This document shows, piece after piece, positions 1 through 11,300 of a stretch of 64,000 bases of DNA. Origin of the DNA: Sphingomonas kyeonggiensis (GTDB lineage Bacteria > Pseudomonadota > Alphaproteobacteria > Sphingomonadales > Sphingomonadaceae); assembly GCF_014196745.1 (NCBI RefSeq), contig NZ_JACIEH010000001.1:1736001-1800000 (forward strand), given 5' to 3'. The notes beneath the pieces were generated by a model that was not told the origin of the DNA, did not search any database, and saw only the letters and a list, made by a program, of their open reading frames with translations. The position numbers and the translations under genes are program-made. Numbering within the stretch: position 1 is the stretch's first letter; the number at the start of each line of letters is the position of its first letter.

Positions 1-1479
1 ACCGAGACCGGCGGCGAGACGATCCCGAGCGCCAACCCCAACACGATCGACATGTACAACGCGCCGAGCAAGTACCTGTTCGAGGCCTATGAGACGACCC
101 GCGAGCAGATCAACGACGACAAGTACGCCGGCCAGATCGACCTGAGCTGGGACTTCGGCTCGTCGGTCTTCAAGCGCCTCAACTGGGGCGGCCGCTACAC
201 CAGCAAGACCAATGAGCGTCAGTATGGCGAGGAGAAGATCCAGGGCCCGACCCGCGGCAGCACGGCCTATGTCAACGTCCGCAAGCTCGGCGACAGCCCG
301 CTGACGAACGTGACCGATATCGTCGGCGGCAAGGACTATCAGGCGCGCAATCTCAGCTGGTCGCAGGTCTCGAACGACTATGCCCGCAGCTTCTTCCGCC
401 CGGCCGGCTTCGTGACGCCGTTCCAGAACGCCAACTACTACAAGGTCAAGGAAGACACGGTCGCGGGCTATGCGATGCTCGACCTGGAGTTCGACGTCTC
501 GATCCCGATCTTCGTGAACCTGGGCGGCCGCTACCTGCGCACCACGATCACCTCGGAAGGGTTCCACCAGATCCAGAACCCGAACGGCACCACCGGGCTC
601 ACCGGCACGCCGATTTCGAGCACCGGCCGCTACGAGAAGTTCCTGCCCTCGTTCAACGCGCATGCCGAGCTGACCAGCAGCCTGTACCTGCGCGCGGCCG
701 CCTCGAAGACGTTGATCCGCCCGGCGCTCACCGACCTGGCGTACAAGCGCACCGCGAGCTTCAGCAGCTTCCGTTACACCGACGGCAATCCGGGCCTGAA
801 GCCCACGCTTGCCGATCAGTGGGAAGTCGGCGTCGAGAAGTATCTCGGCAATGACGGCGGCATCCTGGCCGCGTCCTATTTCTGGAAGAAGATCAAGGGC
901 GTGGTGCAGAGCCGACTGACCGGCGAAGTGCCCAATGTCACGGTGTACAACGCCAATGGCACGGTGAACGGCGTCTATGATTTCGACGTCTATCAGCCGG
1001 TCAATGCCGAAGGCTCGTACGATGTCAGCGGCGTCGAGCTCAACGCGGTGATCCCGTTCGGCATGTTCGCCAACTGGGCGGATGGCTTCGGCGTCAACGC
1101 CAACGCCACCTTCCTCGACAGCTCGCTGACCGGCCAGTCGGACCTTGGCGTGCCGACCTCGCCGGTTGGTCTGTCCGACACGACGTACAATGCGACGGTG
1201 TTCTACGATAAGGGCCCGATCTCGCTGCGCGTCTCGTACAACCGCAAGGGCGCCTATGTGGAGCGGATCGAGCGGAACATGTATCCGGTCTATCGCAACG
1301 CCTATGGCCAGTTCGACTTCGCCGCCAGCTACCAGCTGACCCGCAATTTCCGCATGGAGCTGCAGGGCATCAACGTGGGGAACGCGAAGACCACGGGCTA
1401 CACGATGGATCCGTCCTTCCCGACCACCTACGAATTCTCGGGAAGCCGCATCACGCTGGGCATCCGCGCCCAGTTTTAA
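1..1479 (+). CDS. TonB-dependent receptor, C-terminal part (5' end outside window)
   Basis: The reading frame is open from base 1 and ends with TAA at 1477-1479, so only the C-terminal 492 residues are present. The sequence is rich in alternating aromatic/hydrophobic beta strands and long polar loops, and it ends in Gly-Ile-Arg-Ala-Gln-Phe with the terminal Phe usual for outer-membrane barrels. The style (loops such as RPALTDLAY and a DGNPGLKPTLADQWEVGVEK stretch) matches the Caulobacter/Xanthomonas type of TonB-dependent receptor. These use TonB energy to import large substrates across the outer membrane. The plug domain and TonB box lie upstream of the window. The substrate cannot be read from this part; the following phospholipase- and phosphatase-like genes suggest a phosphorylated compound, which is inference. 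Confidence 0.9.
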   Translation, partial: TETGGETIPSANPNTIDMYNAPSKYLFEAYETTREQINDDKYAGQIDLSWDFGSSVFKRLNWGGRYTSKTNERQYGEEKIQGPTRGSTAYVNVRKLGDSPLTNVTDIVGGKDYQARNLSWSQVSNDYARSFFRPAGFVTPFQNANYYKVKEDTVAGYAMLDLEFDVSIPIFVNLGGRYLRTTITSEGFHQIQNPNGTTGLTGTPISSTGRYEKFLPSFNAHAELTSSLYLRAAASKTLIRPALTDLAYKRTASFSSFRYTDGNPGLKPTLADQWEVGVEKYLGNDGGILAASYFWKKIKGVVQSRLTGEVPNVTVYNANGTVNGVYDFDVYQPVNAEGSYDVSGVELNAVIPFGMFANWADGFGVNANATFLDSSLTGQSDLGVPTSPVGLSDTTYNATVFYDKGPISLRVSYNRKGAYVERIERNMYPVYRNAYGQFDFAASYQLTRNFRMELQGINVGNAKTTGYTMDPSFPTTYEFSGSRITLGIRAQF

Positions 1480-1489
1480 CGCCTATGAC

Positions 1490-1521
1490 CGGGCCGGCAT
1501 GCCTTCGGGTGCGCCGGCCCA
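1490..1521 (+). terminator. Hairpin after the TonB-dependent receptor
   Basis: GGGCCGGC (1491-1498) pairs with GCCGGCCC (1513-1520), with a CC-TTCG-GG inner stem. No T-run follows, so it may only attenuate or protect the mRNA rather than stop transcription before the phospholipase gene. Confidence 0.45.
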
Positions 1522-1542
1522 CCCTGTTGCTGGAGTAATGCG

Positions 1543-2580
1543 ATGTTCTGGCTGTTCGCCCCGCTTGCCCTTGCCGCCGCGCCTGCGCCGGTCCGCATCA
1601 ACGACCTGGTGATGCTGGGCACGCACAACAGCTACAAGCAGGCGATGCCAGCGGAGCGCATGCAACAGCTGCGCGCGTTCGATGCGAACAGCGCGGACTC
1701 GCTCGACTATTCCCACCGCCCGTTGGTCGAGCAACTCGATGCCGGCGCACGCCAGCTCGAGCTCGACATCTGGTACGATCCCAAGGGCGGGCTCTATGCC
1801 GATGGTTCGACCGACCCGGCGATGCAGCGCCCGGGCTTCAAGGTCCAGCACATGGCGGGGTTCGACAACCGGTCGAGCTGCCTGACGCTGGTCCAGTGCC
1901 TGACGATCATCCGCACCTGGTCCGACGCGCATCCGGGCCATGTGCCGATCCTGCTGATGTTCAACACCAACGACAATGGCCGCTTCATCAAGGGCGAGCC
2001 CTATAGCGAAGCCGCCTATGACGCGCTCGACGCCGAGGTGCGCTCGGTGCTGTCGCCGAACAAGCTGATCGTGCCCGACGATGTGCAGGGCAAATATCCG
2101 ACGCTGCGCGACGCGGTGCTGGCCAACAACTGGCCGACGCTGGCAGCATCGCGCGGCAAGTTCCTGTTTGCGCTCGACGAGACGCCCGCCAAGGTCGCGC
2201 TCTATCGGGGCGCGCGCAAGTCGCTGGAGGGACGTGTGTTCTTCGTGAACACCGACGAGGCGTCCCCCGCCGCGGCGTACATGACGATCAACGAGCCGGT
2301 GGGCGATGCCGCACGGATCGCCGAGGCGGTGAAGGCCAATTTCCTCGTCCGCACCCGCGCCGATGCCAATACCCGCGAGGCCCGCGCGAACGACACCCGT
2401 CCGCGCGACGCCGCCTTCACCAGCGGCGCGCAATACATCTCGACCGACTATCTCTGGCCCGACCCCCGCTTCGCGGGCGGCTACCGGGTGACGATGCCCG
2501 GCGGCGCGATCGCGCTGTGCAATCCGGTGCGCCGTCCGCAGGGATGCGGCGCCCCGATCACCGAACCCAAGACCCGCTGA
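1543..2580 (+). CDS. Secreted phosphatidylinositol-specific phospholipase C-like phosphodiesterase
   Basis: The protein has 345 residues and starts with a short signal peptide (hydrophobic residues 2-13, Ala-rich cleavage region). The mature N-terminus has the GTHNSYKQ motif of PLC-like TIM-barrel phosphodiesterases, with the first catalytic His. ELDIWYDP follows near residue 70 (metal-binding Glu/Asp) and KVQHMAGFD near residue 102 gives the second His. This matches the Ca2+-dependent PI-PLC-C1 family of secreted bacterial proteins. It probably cleaves a phosphodiester of an inositol- or glycerol-phosphate lipid in the periplasm or outside the cell. It lies 63 bases after the TonB receptor and 17 bases before alkaline phosphatase, so the three may act together on organic phosphate. 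The start at 1543 is preceded by TGGAG. The exact substrate is unknown. Confidence 0.85.
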   Translation: MFWLFAPLALAAAPAPVRINDLVMLGTHNSYKQAMPAERMQQLRAFDANSADSLDYSHRPLVEQLDAGARQLELDIWYDPKGGLYADGSTDPAMQRPGFKVQHMAGFDNRSSCLTLVQCLTIIRTWSDAHPGHVPILLMFNTNDNGRFIKGEPYSEAAYDALDAEVRSVLSPNKLIVPDDVQGKYPTLRDAVLANNWPTLAASRGKFLFALDETPAKVALYRGARKSLEGRVFFVNTDEASPAAAYMTINEPVGDAARIAEAVKANFLVRTRADANTREARANDTRPRDAAFTSGAQYISTDYLWPDPRFAGGYRVTMPGGAIALCNPVRRPQGCGAPITEPKTR

Positions 2581-2597
2581 TTTTCCGGAGTATTGCC

Positions 2598-4004
2598 ATG
2601 ATCTCGCGTATCGCCCTCGCCGCGCTTCTGGCGCTCGCCAGCCAGCCCGCCTTTGCGCAGGAAGCCGCGCCCGACCTGTCGCGCGCGGCACGCGGCGACG
2701 TGCGCGAGCCGGGCGGTGCACGCCGCCTGCCGGGCGACATGCGCGCGCTCTACGAGAAGCTGAGCAAGCAGGGCGACGTCCGCAACGTCATCCTGCTGAT
2801 CGGCGACGGCATGGGCGATTCCGAGATTACCCTGGCACGCAACTATGCCGAGGGAGCCGGCGGCTATTTCAAGGGCATCGACGCCCTGCCCTTCACCGGC
2901 CAGTACACCCATTATTCGCTCGATCGCGAGACCGGCAAGCCGAACTATGTCACCGACAGCGCCGCTTCGGCCACCGCCTGGGCATCGGGCGTGAAGAGCT
3001 ATAACGGCGCGATCGGCGTCGACGTGAACGGCAAGGCGCAGCGCACTTTGCTCGAATATGCCAGGGCAGCCGGCCTCGCCACTGGAGACGTCTCGACCGC
3101 CGAGATCCAGGACGCGACCCCGGGCGCGCAGATCGCCCATGTCGCCTTCCGCAGCTGCTACGCGCCGGCGGTGACGCTGAAGACCTGCCCGCAGAACGCG
3201 CTGGAGAATGGCGGCCTCGGCTCGATCACCGAGCAGCTGCTCGACACCCGCGCCGATCTGGTGCTGGGCGGCGGTGCGAAGAGCTTCGCTGAGGCTGCGA
3301 CGGCCGGCAAGTGGAAGGGTCAGACGCTCGAGCAACAGGCCCAGGCCCGCGGCTATCGCATTGTCCGCAACGCATCCGAACTCGATGCCGTTACCCGCGC
3401 CGACGACAGGCAGCCGCTGATCGGGCTGTTCGCCGAGGGCAACATGCCGGTACGCTGGACCGGCCCCAAGGCCAGCTTCCACGGCAACATCGACAAGCCG
3501 GCAATCACCTGCCAGCCCAATGCCGCGCGCGATGCCAGCATCCCGACGCTCGCGGGCATGACCCGCAAGGCGATCTCGCTGCTCAAGAGCAATCGCAAGG
3601 GGTTCTTCCTCCAGGTCGAGGGCGCCTCGATCGACAAGGAAGACCATGCCGCCAATCCCTGCGGCCAGATCGGCGAGACGGTGGATCTGGACGAGGCGGT
3701 GCAGGTCGCGCTGGAATTCGCCCGGAAGGATGGCCACACGCTGGTGATCGTCACCGCCGACCACGCGCATACCAGCCAGATCGTCGGCAACGGCACCAAG
3801 GCACCGGGCCTCACCGCAGCGCTGAACACGCGCGAGGGTGGCGTGATGACCGTGAACTACGGCACCGCGGAGGAAGGATCGCAGGGCCATACCGGCACCC
3901 AGCTGCGCATCGCCGCCTATGGCCCGCGCGCAGTGAACGTCAGCGGCCTGCTCGACCAGACCGACCTCCACTACATCATCCGCGACGCGCTCGGCCTCCG
4001 CTGA
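2598..4004 (+). CDS. Alkaline phosphatase, secreted
   Basis: The start at 2598 is chosen because it gives a clean signal peptide ([20 protein letters not shown], then Gln) and has CCGGAG upstream; the frame is open 81 bases further 5' but that part looks non-coding. The mature 468-residue precursor shows the alkaline phosphatase superfamily landmarks: IGDGMGDSE with metal-binding Asp at about 70, [10 protein letters not shown] with the phosphorylated Ser at about 121, [14 protein letters not shown] with metal ligands Asp/His, and [11 protein letters not shown] with the Asp-His zinc ligands. It hydrolyses phosphomonoesters in the periplasm. It is 17 bases downstream of the phospholipase-like gene and almost certainly in one operon with it, so a diester could be cut first and the monoester next. 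No recognisable Pho box was seen in the gaps. Confidence 0.95.
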   Translation: MISRIALAALLALASQPAFAQEAAPDLSRAARGDVREPGGARRLPGDMRALYEKLSKQGDVRNVILLIGDGMGDSEITLARNYAEGAGGYFKGIDALPFTGQYTHYSLDRETGKPNYVTDSAASATAWASGVKSYNGAIGVDVNGKAQRTLLEYARAAGLATGDVSTAEIQDATPGAQIAHVAFRSCYAPAVTLKTCPQNALENGGLGSITEQLLDTRADLVLGGGAKSFAEAATAGKWKGQTLEQQAQARGYRIVRNASELDAVTRADDRQPLIGLFAEGNMPVRWTGPKASFHGNIDKPAITCQPNAARDASIPTLAGMTRKAISLLKSNRKGFFLQVEGASIDKEDHAANPCGQIGETVDLDEAVQVALEFARKDGHTLVIVTADHAHTSQIVGNGTKAPGLTAALNTREGGVMTVNYGTAEEGSQGHTGTQLRIAAYGPRAVNVSGLLDQTDLHYIIRDALGLR

Positions 4005-4121
4005 TCGGAGCAGGCGGTGCCCCGCGCCCCGCCCAGCAGCGATCCGCCGACGGAAGATTAATTTTCCGCAATGTTGCGCCGGTTCAGGACATGCGCGCGC
4101 AGAATCTGCGTGCGCGTGAAT

Positions 4122-4189
4122 GTTTCTATCTATAATGCGGGGGACCTAAATGCCGGGAATCGAATAGAAACCCCGGAAACATAGAAACC
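4122..4189. promoter_or_regulatory. Probable promoter and repeated regulator sites of the AraC gene
   Basis: The 196-base gap before the AraC-type gene contains a perfect TATAAT (4131-4136). The octamer ATAGAAAC occurs twice in direct orientation (4164-4171 and 4181-4188, 17 bases apart) and once inverted as GTTTCTAT (4122-4129) just upstream of the TATAAT. Direct repeats next to a promoter are typical for AraC-family autoregulation. The assignment to this regulator is inference. Confidence 0.5.
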
Positions 4190-4200
4190 GGGAGTGTAGT

Positions 4201-5160
4201 TTGGCATCGCAACCTGTTCGCGTGCACCGGTACACGACCGCAGATATCGAAGCCAAGGATCGCCACGAGGTGTGGCTGAACCATTGGCCGGGCATGACGC
4301 CGCTCTATCATACCGAGCCGCTCGAGCAGTTCCGCATTTCCAGCAGCATCGCCCAGCTCGGTGAGATCGCGCTGGTGTTCACCGACATCTCCGCCCAGCG
4401 CTGGCGTCGCGACAAGCGGCTGATCGACATTGGCAATGAGACGCTGGCGCTGACCATCAACCTGGACGGCAAGGCGGCGGGCGTGGTTGGCAAGCACGCG
4501 CAGGACTGGGTGCAGATGCCCGGCTCGGCAGTCCTCGTCGATCGCCAGCAGACCTCCACTCATGATTCCGCCGGCGGGCGCAGCATCTCGCTGAGCGTGC
4601 CACGCCATCTGGCGATCGAGGCAGGGCTCGACGTCACCAGCCTGCACGGCACGGTGCTCACGCCCGCGGAGATCGGGATGTTCACCTCGCACGCACTGCA
4701 GGTGCGCGATGCCCTGCCCCGGTTCAGCGCGGAAGATGCGCCGCAACTGGGCAAGTCGATGCTCGACATGCTGGTGCTGACGCTGAAGGGCGCCAATCGC
4801 ACCGAGGCCGCCGGTTTCCGCGAGGACCCGGCCACGCTGATGCTTCGCGCGCGCAAGGAAATCGATGCGCATCTCGGCTCGTCGGTGCTCACCGTCGCCA
4901 ATCTGTGCCGCAAGCTGGGCGTCTCGCGCAGCACGCTGCACCGCCTGTTCGAGCCGACGGGTGGTGTGCAGGCCTATATCCGCGACATGCGGCTGGAGGC
5001 CGCGCGCCAGACCCTGCTCAATCCCGAAAGCCTGGAGCGGATCGGCGATGTCGCCGAGCGCCTGGGCTTCAGCGACGCGGCGCATCTGAGCCGGCTGTTC
5101 AAGGCGCGCTTCGGCGAAACCCCCAGCGATTGCCGCGCGAGAAACCTCCTGAATCGTTGA
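4201..5160 (+). CDS. AraC-family transcriptional regulator
   Basis: 319 residues. The start is TTG at 4201, preceded by a GGGAG box; the next in-frame ATG (4294) would remove the beginning of the sensor domain. Residues 1-200 resemble the cupin-like AraC-binding-2 sensor domain (PF14525 type). Residues 215-315 form the AraC double helix-turn-helix: DAHLGSSVLTVANLCRKLGVSRSTLHRLFE is helix-turn-helix 1 and RIGDVAERLGFSDAAHLSRLFKARFGETP is the conserved second half. It is transcribed toward the giant autotransporter, 165 bases upstream of it, and may control it or its own gene; the ligand is unknown. Repeated octamers in its promoter suggest autoregulation. Confidence 0.9.
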   Translation: MASQPVRVHRYTTADIEAKDRHEVWLNHWPGMTPLYHTEPLEQFRISSSIAQLGEIALVFTDISAQRWRRDKRLIDIGNETLALTINLDGKAAGVVGKHAQDWVQMPGSAVLVDRQQTSTHDSAGGRSISLSVPRHLAIEAGLDVTSLHGTVLTPAEIGMFTSHALQVRDALPRFSAEDAPQLGKSMLDMLVLTLKGANRTEAAGFREDPATLMLRARKEIDAHLGSSVLTVANLCRKLGVSRSTLHRLFEPTGGVQAYIRDMRLEAARQTLLNPESLERIGDVAERLGFSDAAHLSRLFKARFGETPSDCRARNLLNR

Positions 5161-5168
5161 TGTACCAA

Positions 5169-5186
5169 AGCGGGAACGTTCCCGCT
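5169..5186. promoter_or_regulatory. 18-base perfect palindrome between AraC gene and autotransporter
   Basis: AGCGGGAACGTTCCCGCT reads identically on both strands and begins nine bases after the AraC stop codon. There is no T-run, so an operator for the autotransporter promoter is as likely as a terminator for the regulator gene. The rest of the 165-base gap holds only weaker inverted repeats such as ACCG/CGGT around 5195-5208. Confidence 0.45.
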
Positions 5187-5325
5187 CTGCGACACCGGTC
5201 CAAATCGGTGGGACGCACGTTCAACAGCAAAGCCCCCATTTGGGACTACGGGATTCCCCCATGTCCGCCGTGTGTCCCGTTGAGTCGTGGGGGCGCACGG
5301 TCATCTGGTTTCGGGGGTTTTCAGA

Positions 5326-8300
5326 ATGATCGATCGTGGCAATGGCGCACGTGCGTCCAAGGCAGTTTCGGTGCGCGTGGACCGTGAGGCGCTGCTGCGC
5401 AAGGCACTGCTCGGCTCGACCGCGCTGATCGGCATCGGCCTGGTCGCCACGCCCGCGGCGGCGCAGACCACGATCGTCTCGCCTTCGGGCGGCGGCACCA
5501 TCCAGCGCACCGGCGGCAGCAATCCCACGGTCAACAACCAGACCGGAAGCGGTGGCGGCGTCCTGATCACCAACGTCACCGGCGGCACCGGGCTTGAGAC
5601 GAACGGCGTCACGATCGCCAACACCAACGGCACGCCGAATGCGAACGCGCTGGACGTCGAGGGCTCGACGAGCGGGCTCAACACGACCGGCATGGTCTTC
5701 GCCGGCACCAACAATATCAGCACGACGGCCAGCGGCGGCGCGGCCTTTTACCTGCAGACCAACGCCAATATGGGAATCACCTTCCTGTCCGGCGGGTCGA
5801 CCTTCACCGGCAGCTATGGCCTGAACCTTTCCGCGCCCGCCGGCTATATCTCCCTCGAGTCGACCGGCTTCGACCAGTCGTTCGTCGGTAACGGCACCGC
5901 GGTCGCCGGCATCAACGCCATTTCGGGCGTCAACGCCGGCCTCCAGATCGGCGGATCGTCGATCACCGGCTTCGCCACCGGCGTCAACGCGCAGAATTAC
6001 TACGGCACGTCCTTCACCTCGACCGGCGGCACGATCAACGCGACTGGGGTCGGCCTGCATTTCACCGCCACCGGCGGCGGCAGCACCGTCAATTCGCAGA
6101 GCGCGATCACCGCGCCGACGGGCATCCTTTCGACCGACACCACCGGCTCGACGATCACGACGAGCGGAAACGGCACGATCAACGCGGTGAGCGCCGGCAG
6201 CGGGACCGGCATCAGCGTCGGCAGCACCGGCAGCGGGGTGACCACCGTCACTGTGGGCGCGGCGATCGGCAACACCACCGCGTTCGGCACCGGCGTATCG
6301 CTGACGACCGGCAGCCCGTCCACCGCCACGCTGAACGTCACCACCACCGCGGCGATCAACGCGGCGACCTATGGCCTCTATCTCCAGGCATGGGCGCCCT
6401 CCGGCCGGGGCACGATCGACATCGGCGCGAACATTACCGCCGGCACCGCCATCTACAATTCGGGCGGCGTGTACGATTATATCATCCGCTCGGGCGCGAC
6501 TGTCACGTCCACCGCTGCCAGCGCCCCCGCTTTGTCCTCCGGCAACAGCACCTCGACGCTCAACAATGCCGGCACGCTGCGCGCCACCGGGGCCGGCGCC
6601 GCCGGTTTCCAGGGCTTTGGCATCCAGACGATCACCAACAGCGGCACGATCGACGGTGCAGCCCAGGGCATCTTGATGGTCAACTCGACCACTATCAACA
6701 ACACCGGCACGATCCAGGGCGGTACCGCCGCCGGCATCCAGGGCTCGATCGGGACGGTCAACAACACCGGCGCCGGCGCGCTGATCACCGGCAACACCGG
6801 CATCACTTCCACCACCAACCCGTTGACCGTCGTCAACAGCGGCACGGTGAACGGCGCGACCTGGGGCATCGTGTCCGGGGGCTCCCTCACCAGCATCACC
6901 TCCAGCGGCACGATCAGCGGCACCACCGGCGCGATCCAGCTGAACGCCACGGGCGCGCAGTCGGTCAACCTGCAGGCGGGCTCGACCACCACGGGCAACA
7001 TCACCGCGACCAACAACGGCACCCGCACGATCGCTGTCGCGGGCACGCTGGCCGGCGGCTATGACGCAACGGGCGGCGCCAACACCGCGGTCGACAATTT
7101 CACGCTGAACGCGGGCGGCAGCGTGTCCGGCGCGATCGCACTGGGCGACGGCAATGACAGCTTCAGCTATCTGGGCGGTACGCTGGGCAGCACCGTCGAT
7201 GGCGGCGCGGGCACCGACGGCTTCTTTGTCAACATGGGTTCGTCGACCAACGCCACGCTCGACCAGGCGAACTTCACCAATTTCGAGAACTTCTACCTTA
7301 CCACCGGCAACCTGACCCTCACCGGCAGCCGTAGCGGCGGCGCGGGCTGGACCGTATCGGGCGGCAACGCGACGACGCTCTATCTCAACGGCGCGCTGAC
7401 CAACATCTCTGGCGTCGGCGTCACGCTGACGACCCCCGACCTGATGTTCGTCCAGTCGGGCGCGCAGCTGAGCGCGACCGGCGACGTCATCTATTCGAGC
7501 GGCAACGGCAACAACATCCAGAACAGCGGCACGATCACCTCGGGCACCGGCGCATCCTCGGCTATCGCGATCGGCAGCGGCACGGTCGATAACTATGGCA
7601 CGATCACCTATGCCGCCGGCGGCTCGATCACGACGCAGGGCAATGGCGTCCTCGCCAGCAGCGACCAGCTCAGCCTCACCAACCACACCGGCGCGACCCT
7701 GATCGGACGCTGGGACGGCGCGCGCGCCAACAATGGCGCCTATGTCACCAATGACGGCCTGATCCAGGGCGACCGCTTCGCCGGCGTCGAGATCACCGGC
7801 ACCAGTATCGTCCAGAACAACGCCACCGGCCGTATCTATGGCGCGACCGGCGAAGGCTCGGGCCTGCTGATCAACAGCGGCGCCGTGCAACTCACCAATG
7901 CCGGCCAGATCGTCGGTGCGGGCCCCGCCGGCATCAACAATGTCGGCAGCGGCACGCTGAGCGTCAGCAATTCGGGCACGATCGGCAGCGGCACGCTCAA
8001 CGGGTCGAACAATTTCGTGGCCGGCGGCGCCGGCTATGGTGTCTTCAGCGCCTCGCTCGCGCTCTATAATAGTGGCACGATCAGCGCGACGCTGGGCGGG
8101 GTCCGCACCACCAGCTCGATGACGCTGAACAATGTCGGCACCATCACCACGACCGGCAACGGCCATGGCGCGGTGGAGAGCGGGGCCGGCACCGCCACCA
8201 TCCGCAACTCGGGCACGATCACCGCCGCGAACTATTCGGGCGTGCTGCTCCAGGCCGGCGGCACCCTTACCAATGCGGTCGGGGGCACGATCACCGGCGG

Positions 8301-11300
8301 CAACGATGCCTATTTCGGCGCCGGCGTGTTCACCCAGGGCTTCGGCACGATCAACAACTACGGCACGCTGACCAGCGGCAGCACCGGTGCCGGCATCGTG
8401 GTCAACGGCAATTCCCCGACGTCGATCAACCTGTACGCGGGTTCCTCCACCGGTTCGATCTCCGCCGGCGCCGGCGATGAGACGGTGTCGATCTACAACG
8501 GCCAGGTGAACGGCAGCGCGGCCACCCAGAGCATCACCGACCCGGTCAGCGGCGCGACCAGCGCGATGACGCTGCAGAATGCCGGCACGATCAATGCGGC
8601 GGTCTTCGGCGCGATCAGCCTGGGCAGCGGCAACGACACCGTGCAGCTGCGCGGCACCGGCAACGGCGTCACCGGCCAGACCGGCATCTTCTCGCTCGCC
8701 AACGCCACCGGCGTGGAAACGATCACGAAGCTCGACGGCGGCATCTGGGTGCTGACCGGCGCGGCCAACTCCGCGGCCAACGTCAACGTCAATGGCGGCA
8801 CGCTGCAATTCCAGGGCACCAGCGGCCTCGGCACGATCAATGCGAATGGCGGAATCGTGCGCGCCAACGGCTCCGGTGCGTTCGGCAGCGCGGTCGTCCA
8901 CCTGCTCTCGTCGAACGTCCAGTTCGCCGCATCCGGCGTCTATGCGAATAACTTCGTACTCGACGTTCCGGCGGTGCTGAACGGCCAGCCGGCCGTGTTC
9001 GAGAACCTGTTCGGCGGAAATGCCATCCTGAGCGGCAGCATCACCTCGGGCAGCGGCACCAACGCCGCCGGCCAGGCGATCGGCGCGTCGCAGGCGGTGA
9101 CCTTCGCCGGCATCGGCGGCAGCCTGTTCAACCTCACCGGCACCGGCAACAGCTGGACCGGCATCACGACGATCAACTCGGGCGTGACCGTGCGTGGCTC
9201 GACCAGCGCGATCTCGGGCAGCAGCATCACCAACAACGGCACGCTCACCTATGTGCAGTCGGGCGCCAGCTCGATCGGTACGGTGATCTCGGGCACCGGC
9301 GCGCTGCGCGTGGAAGGCGGCCAGGTCACCCTGACCGGGTTCAATACCTATACCGGCGGCACGACGGTCGCGGGCGGCAGCCTCCAGGTGGGCAACGGCA
9401 CCACCAGCGGGCGCATCACCGGCGCGATCACCGTCGATTCGGGCGGTACGCTCATCTTCAACCGCAACGACAATTACGACTTCACCAGCGCGATCAGCGG
9501 CGACGGCAACGTCCAGGCGCTCGGCACCGTCTCGCTGAGCGGCGCGATCACCACCACCGGCCTGTTCACCGTCGATTCCGCCACCGGCGGCCAGGTCACG
9601 CTCACCGGCGCGCGCAGCGGTGCGAATGCCTCCGGCGTGACGCTCGCCGGCAACAACAACATCCTGCGCGTCGGCCTGAGCGGCTCGGTCGCGGGCGGCC
9701 AGTATGTCGGCGTGCGCCTGGGCGGCGTGAACGACCGCGTCGACAATTTCGGCTCGATCACCAACACCGGCACCGGCGGCGACAATGGCTATGGCGCCGC
9801 GATTGCCGTGACCGCGACCAGCGGCACCTCGATCATCAATAACGGATCCGCGAGCAACTCGACCGCGACGATCAGCGGCCAGAATGCCGGCATCAACCAT
9901 GTCGGCTCGGGCGGCGTCGTCGCCACCGGCCTGCTGACGGTCAACAATTACGGCCTGATCGCCGGCAATCTCTACAACGCGATCGAGAACCAGGGCGGCA
10001 CGGGCGCGCTGACCGTCACCAACTATGGCAGCGGAAAGATCGTCGGCCAGGGCAATGCGGGCGGCGGCAACGGCATCGGCATGGGCGGCGCGGGCGCCCT
10101 CACCCTGACCAATGCCGGCCTGGTCGTCGGCCGTTCCAACGGCGTGGCGACCGGCGGCACGGCCAGCGTCACCAACAGCGGCACGATCGCGGCCGGCACG
10201 CTCTCGGGCGGCACCACAGGCACGCTCACCACCAGCGGTGACTACGGCATCCTGGCCTATGGCGGCACGATCACCAACCAGACGAACGGCCGCATCCTCG
10301 GCTTCAGCGCAGGTGCGTCGATGCTGGCGGACGTCGTCGTGAACAACAGCGGCCTGATCGCCTCAACGGCCTATAACGGCGCGACCGACAGCTATGGCGC
10401 CGGCTCGGCCACCGGCGCCGGCCTGCTGCTCACCTCGGGCAGCGTCGCCAACCAATATGGCGCGTCGATTCTCGGCGCGACCGGCATCAGCGCGACCGGC
10501 GCGCTGAGCCTGGGCAATTCCGGCCTGATCAGCGGCACCACCAATGCCGGCGTTGACCTGTCGGGCGCGAACAACGCGCTCTACAACAATGCCACGATCA
10601 CCGGCGGCAACGATGCAGCGCTGGGCTATGGCGTGTATTTCGCCAGCACGGCCACGGGCAGCCTGACCAACCGGAACGGCGCGCTGGTCAGCGGCGGCAC
10701 CGGCGGGGTCTATGCGGGCGCCACTGGCACCTATGTCGACAATACCGGCAGCATCGTCGGCATCAATACCGGCAGCAGCGGCGTCAACTTCCAGGGCGTC
10801 AACGCCATCGTCACCAACCAGGGCGACGGCTCGATCGTCGGCCAGGCCACGGGCGTCTCGTTCGCCAGCAACGGCAACGTCAACAACAGCGGCTTCATCG
10901 GCTCCGGCACGCTCTCGGGCGGCAATACCGGCAGCTTCACGGTCAACGCCAACGGCACGGCCGTCTCGCTGAACGGCGGCTATGTCAGCAATTATGCCGG
11001 CGCCACCATCACCGGTGGCCTCTACGGCATCACCTCCGGCGGCACGACCGCGGTGAACATCTCCAACTACGGCACGATCAACGCCACCACCGCCGCGATC
11101 AACCTGACCGGCACCGCCGACGACACGGTGACGCTGGGCACCAACTCCGTCACCAATGGCGCGATCCTGCTCGGCGCCGGCAGCGACACGCTTAACTGGT
11201 GGGGCGGCAGCTTCACCAGCATCGATGCCGGCGCCGGCAACGACACGTTCAGCGCCACCATCTACGCGCCCGCCACGCTCGACGTTTCCACCCTGTCGGG

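Noticed and set aside
1483..2721. Minus-strand frame opposite the phospholipase-like gene
   Set aside because: Arg-rich shadow with no domain; the sense gene has a signal peptide and catalytic motifs.
5221..9900. Antisense frame of 1559 codons opposite the autotransporter 5' half
   Set aside because: Same reason as the larger antisense frame; low-complexity shadow of a Gly/Thr/Asn-rich gene.
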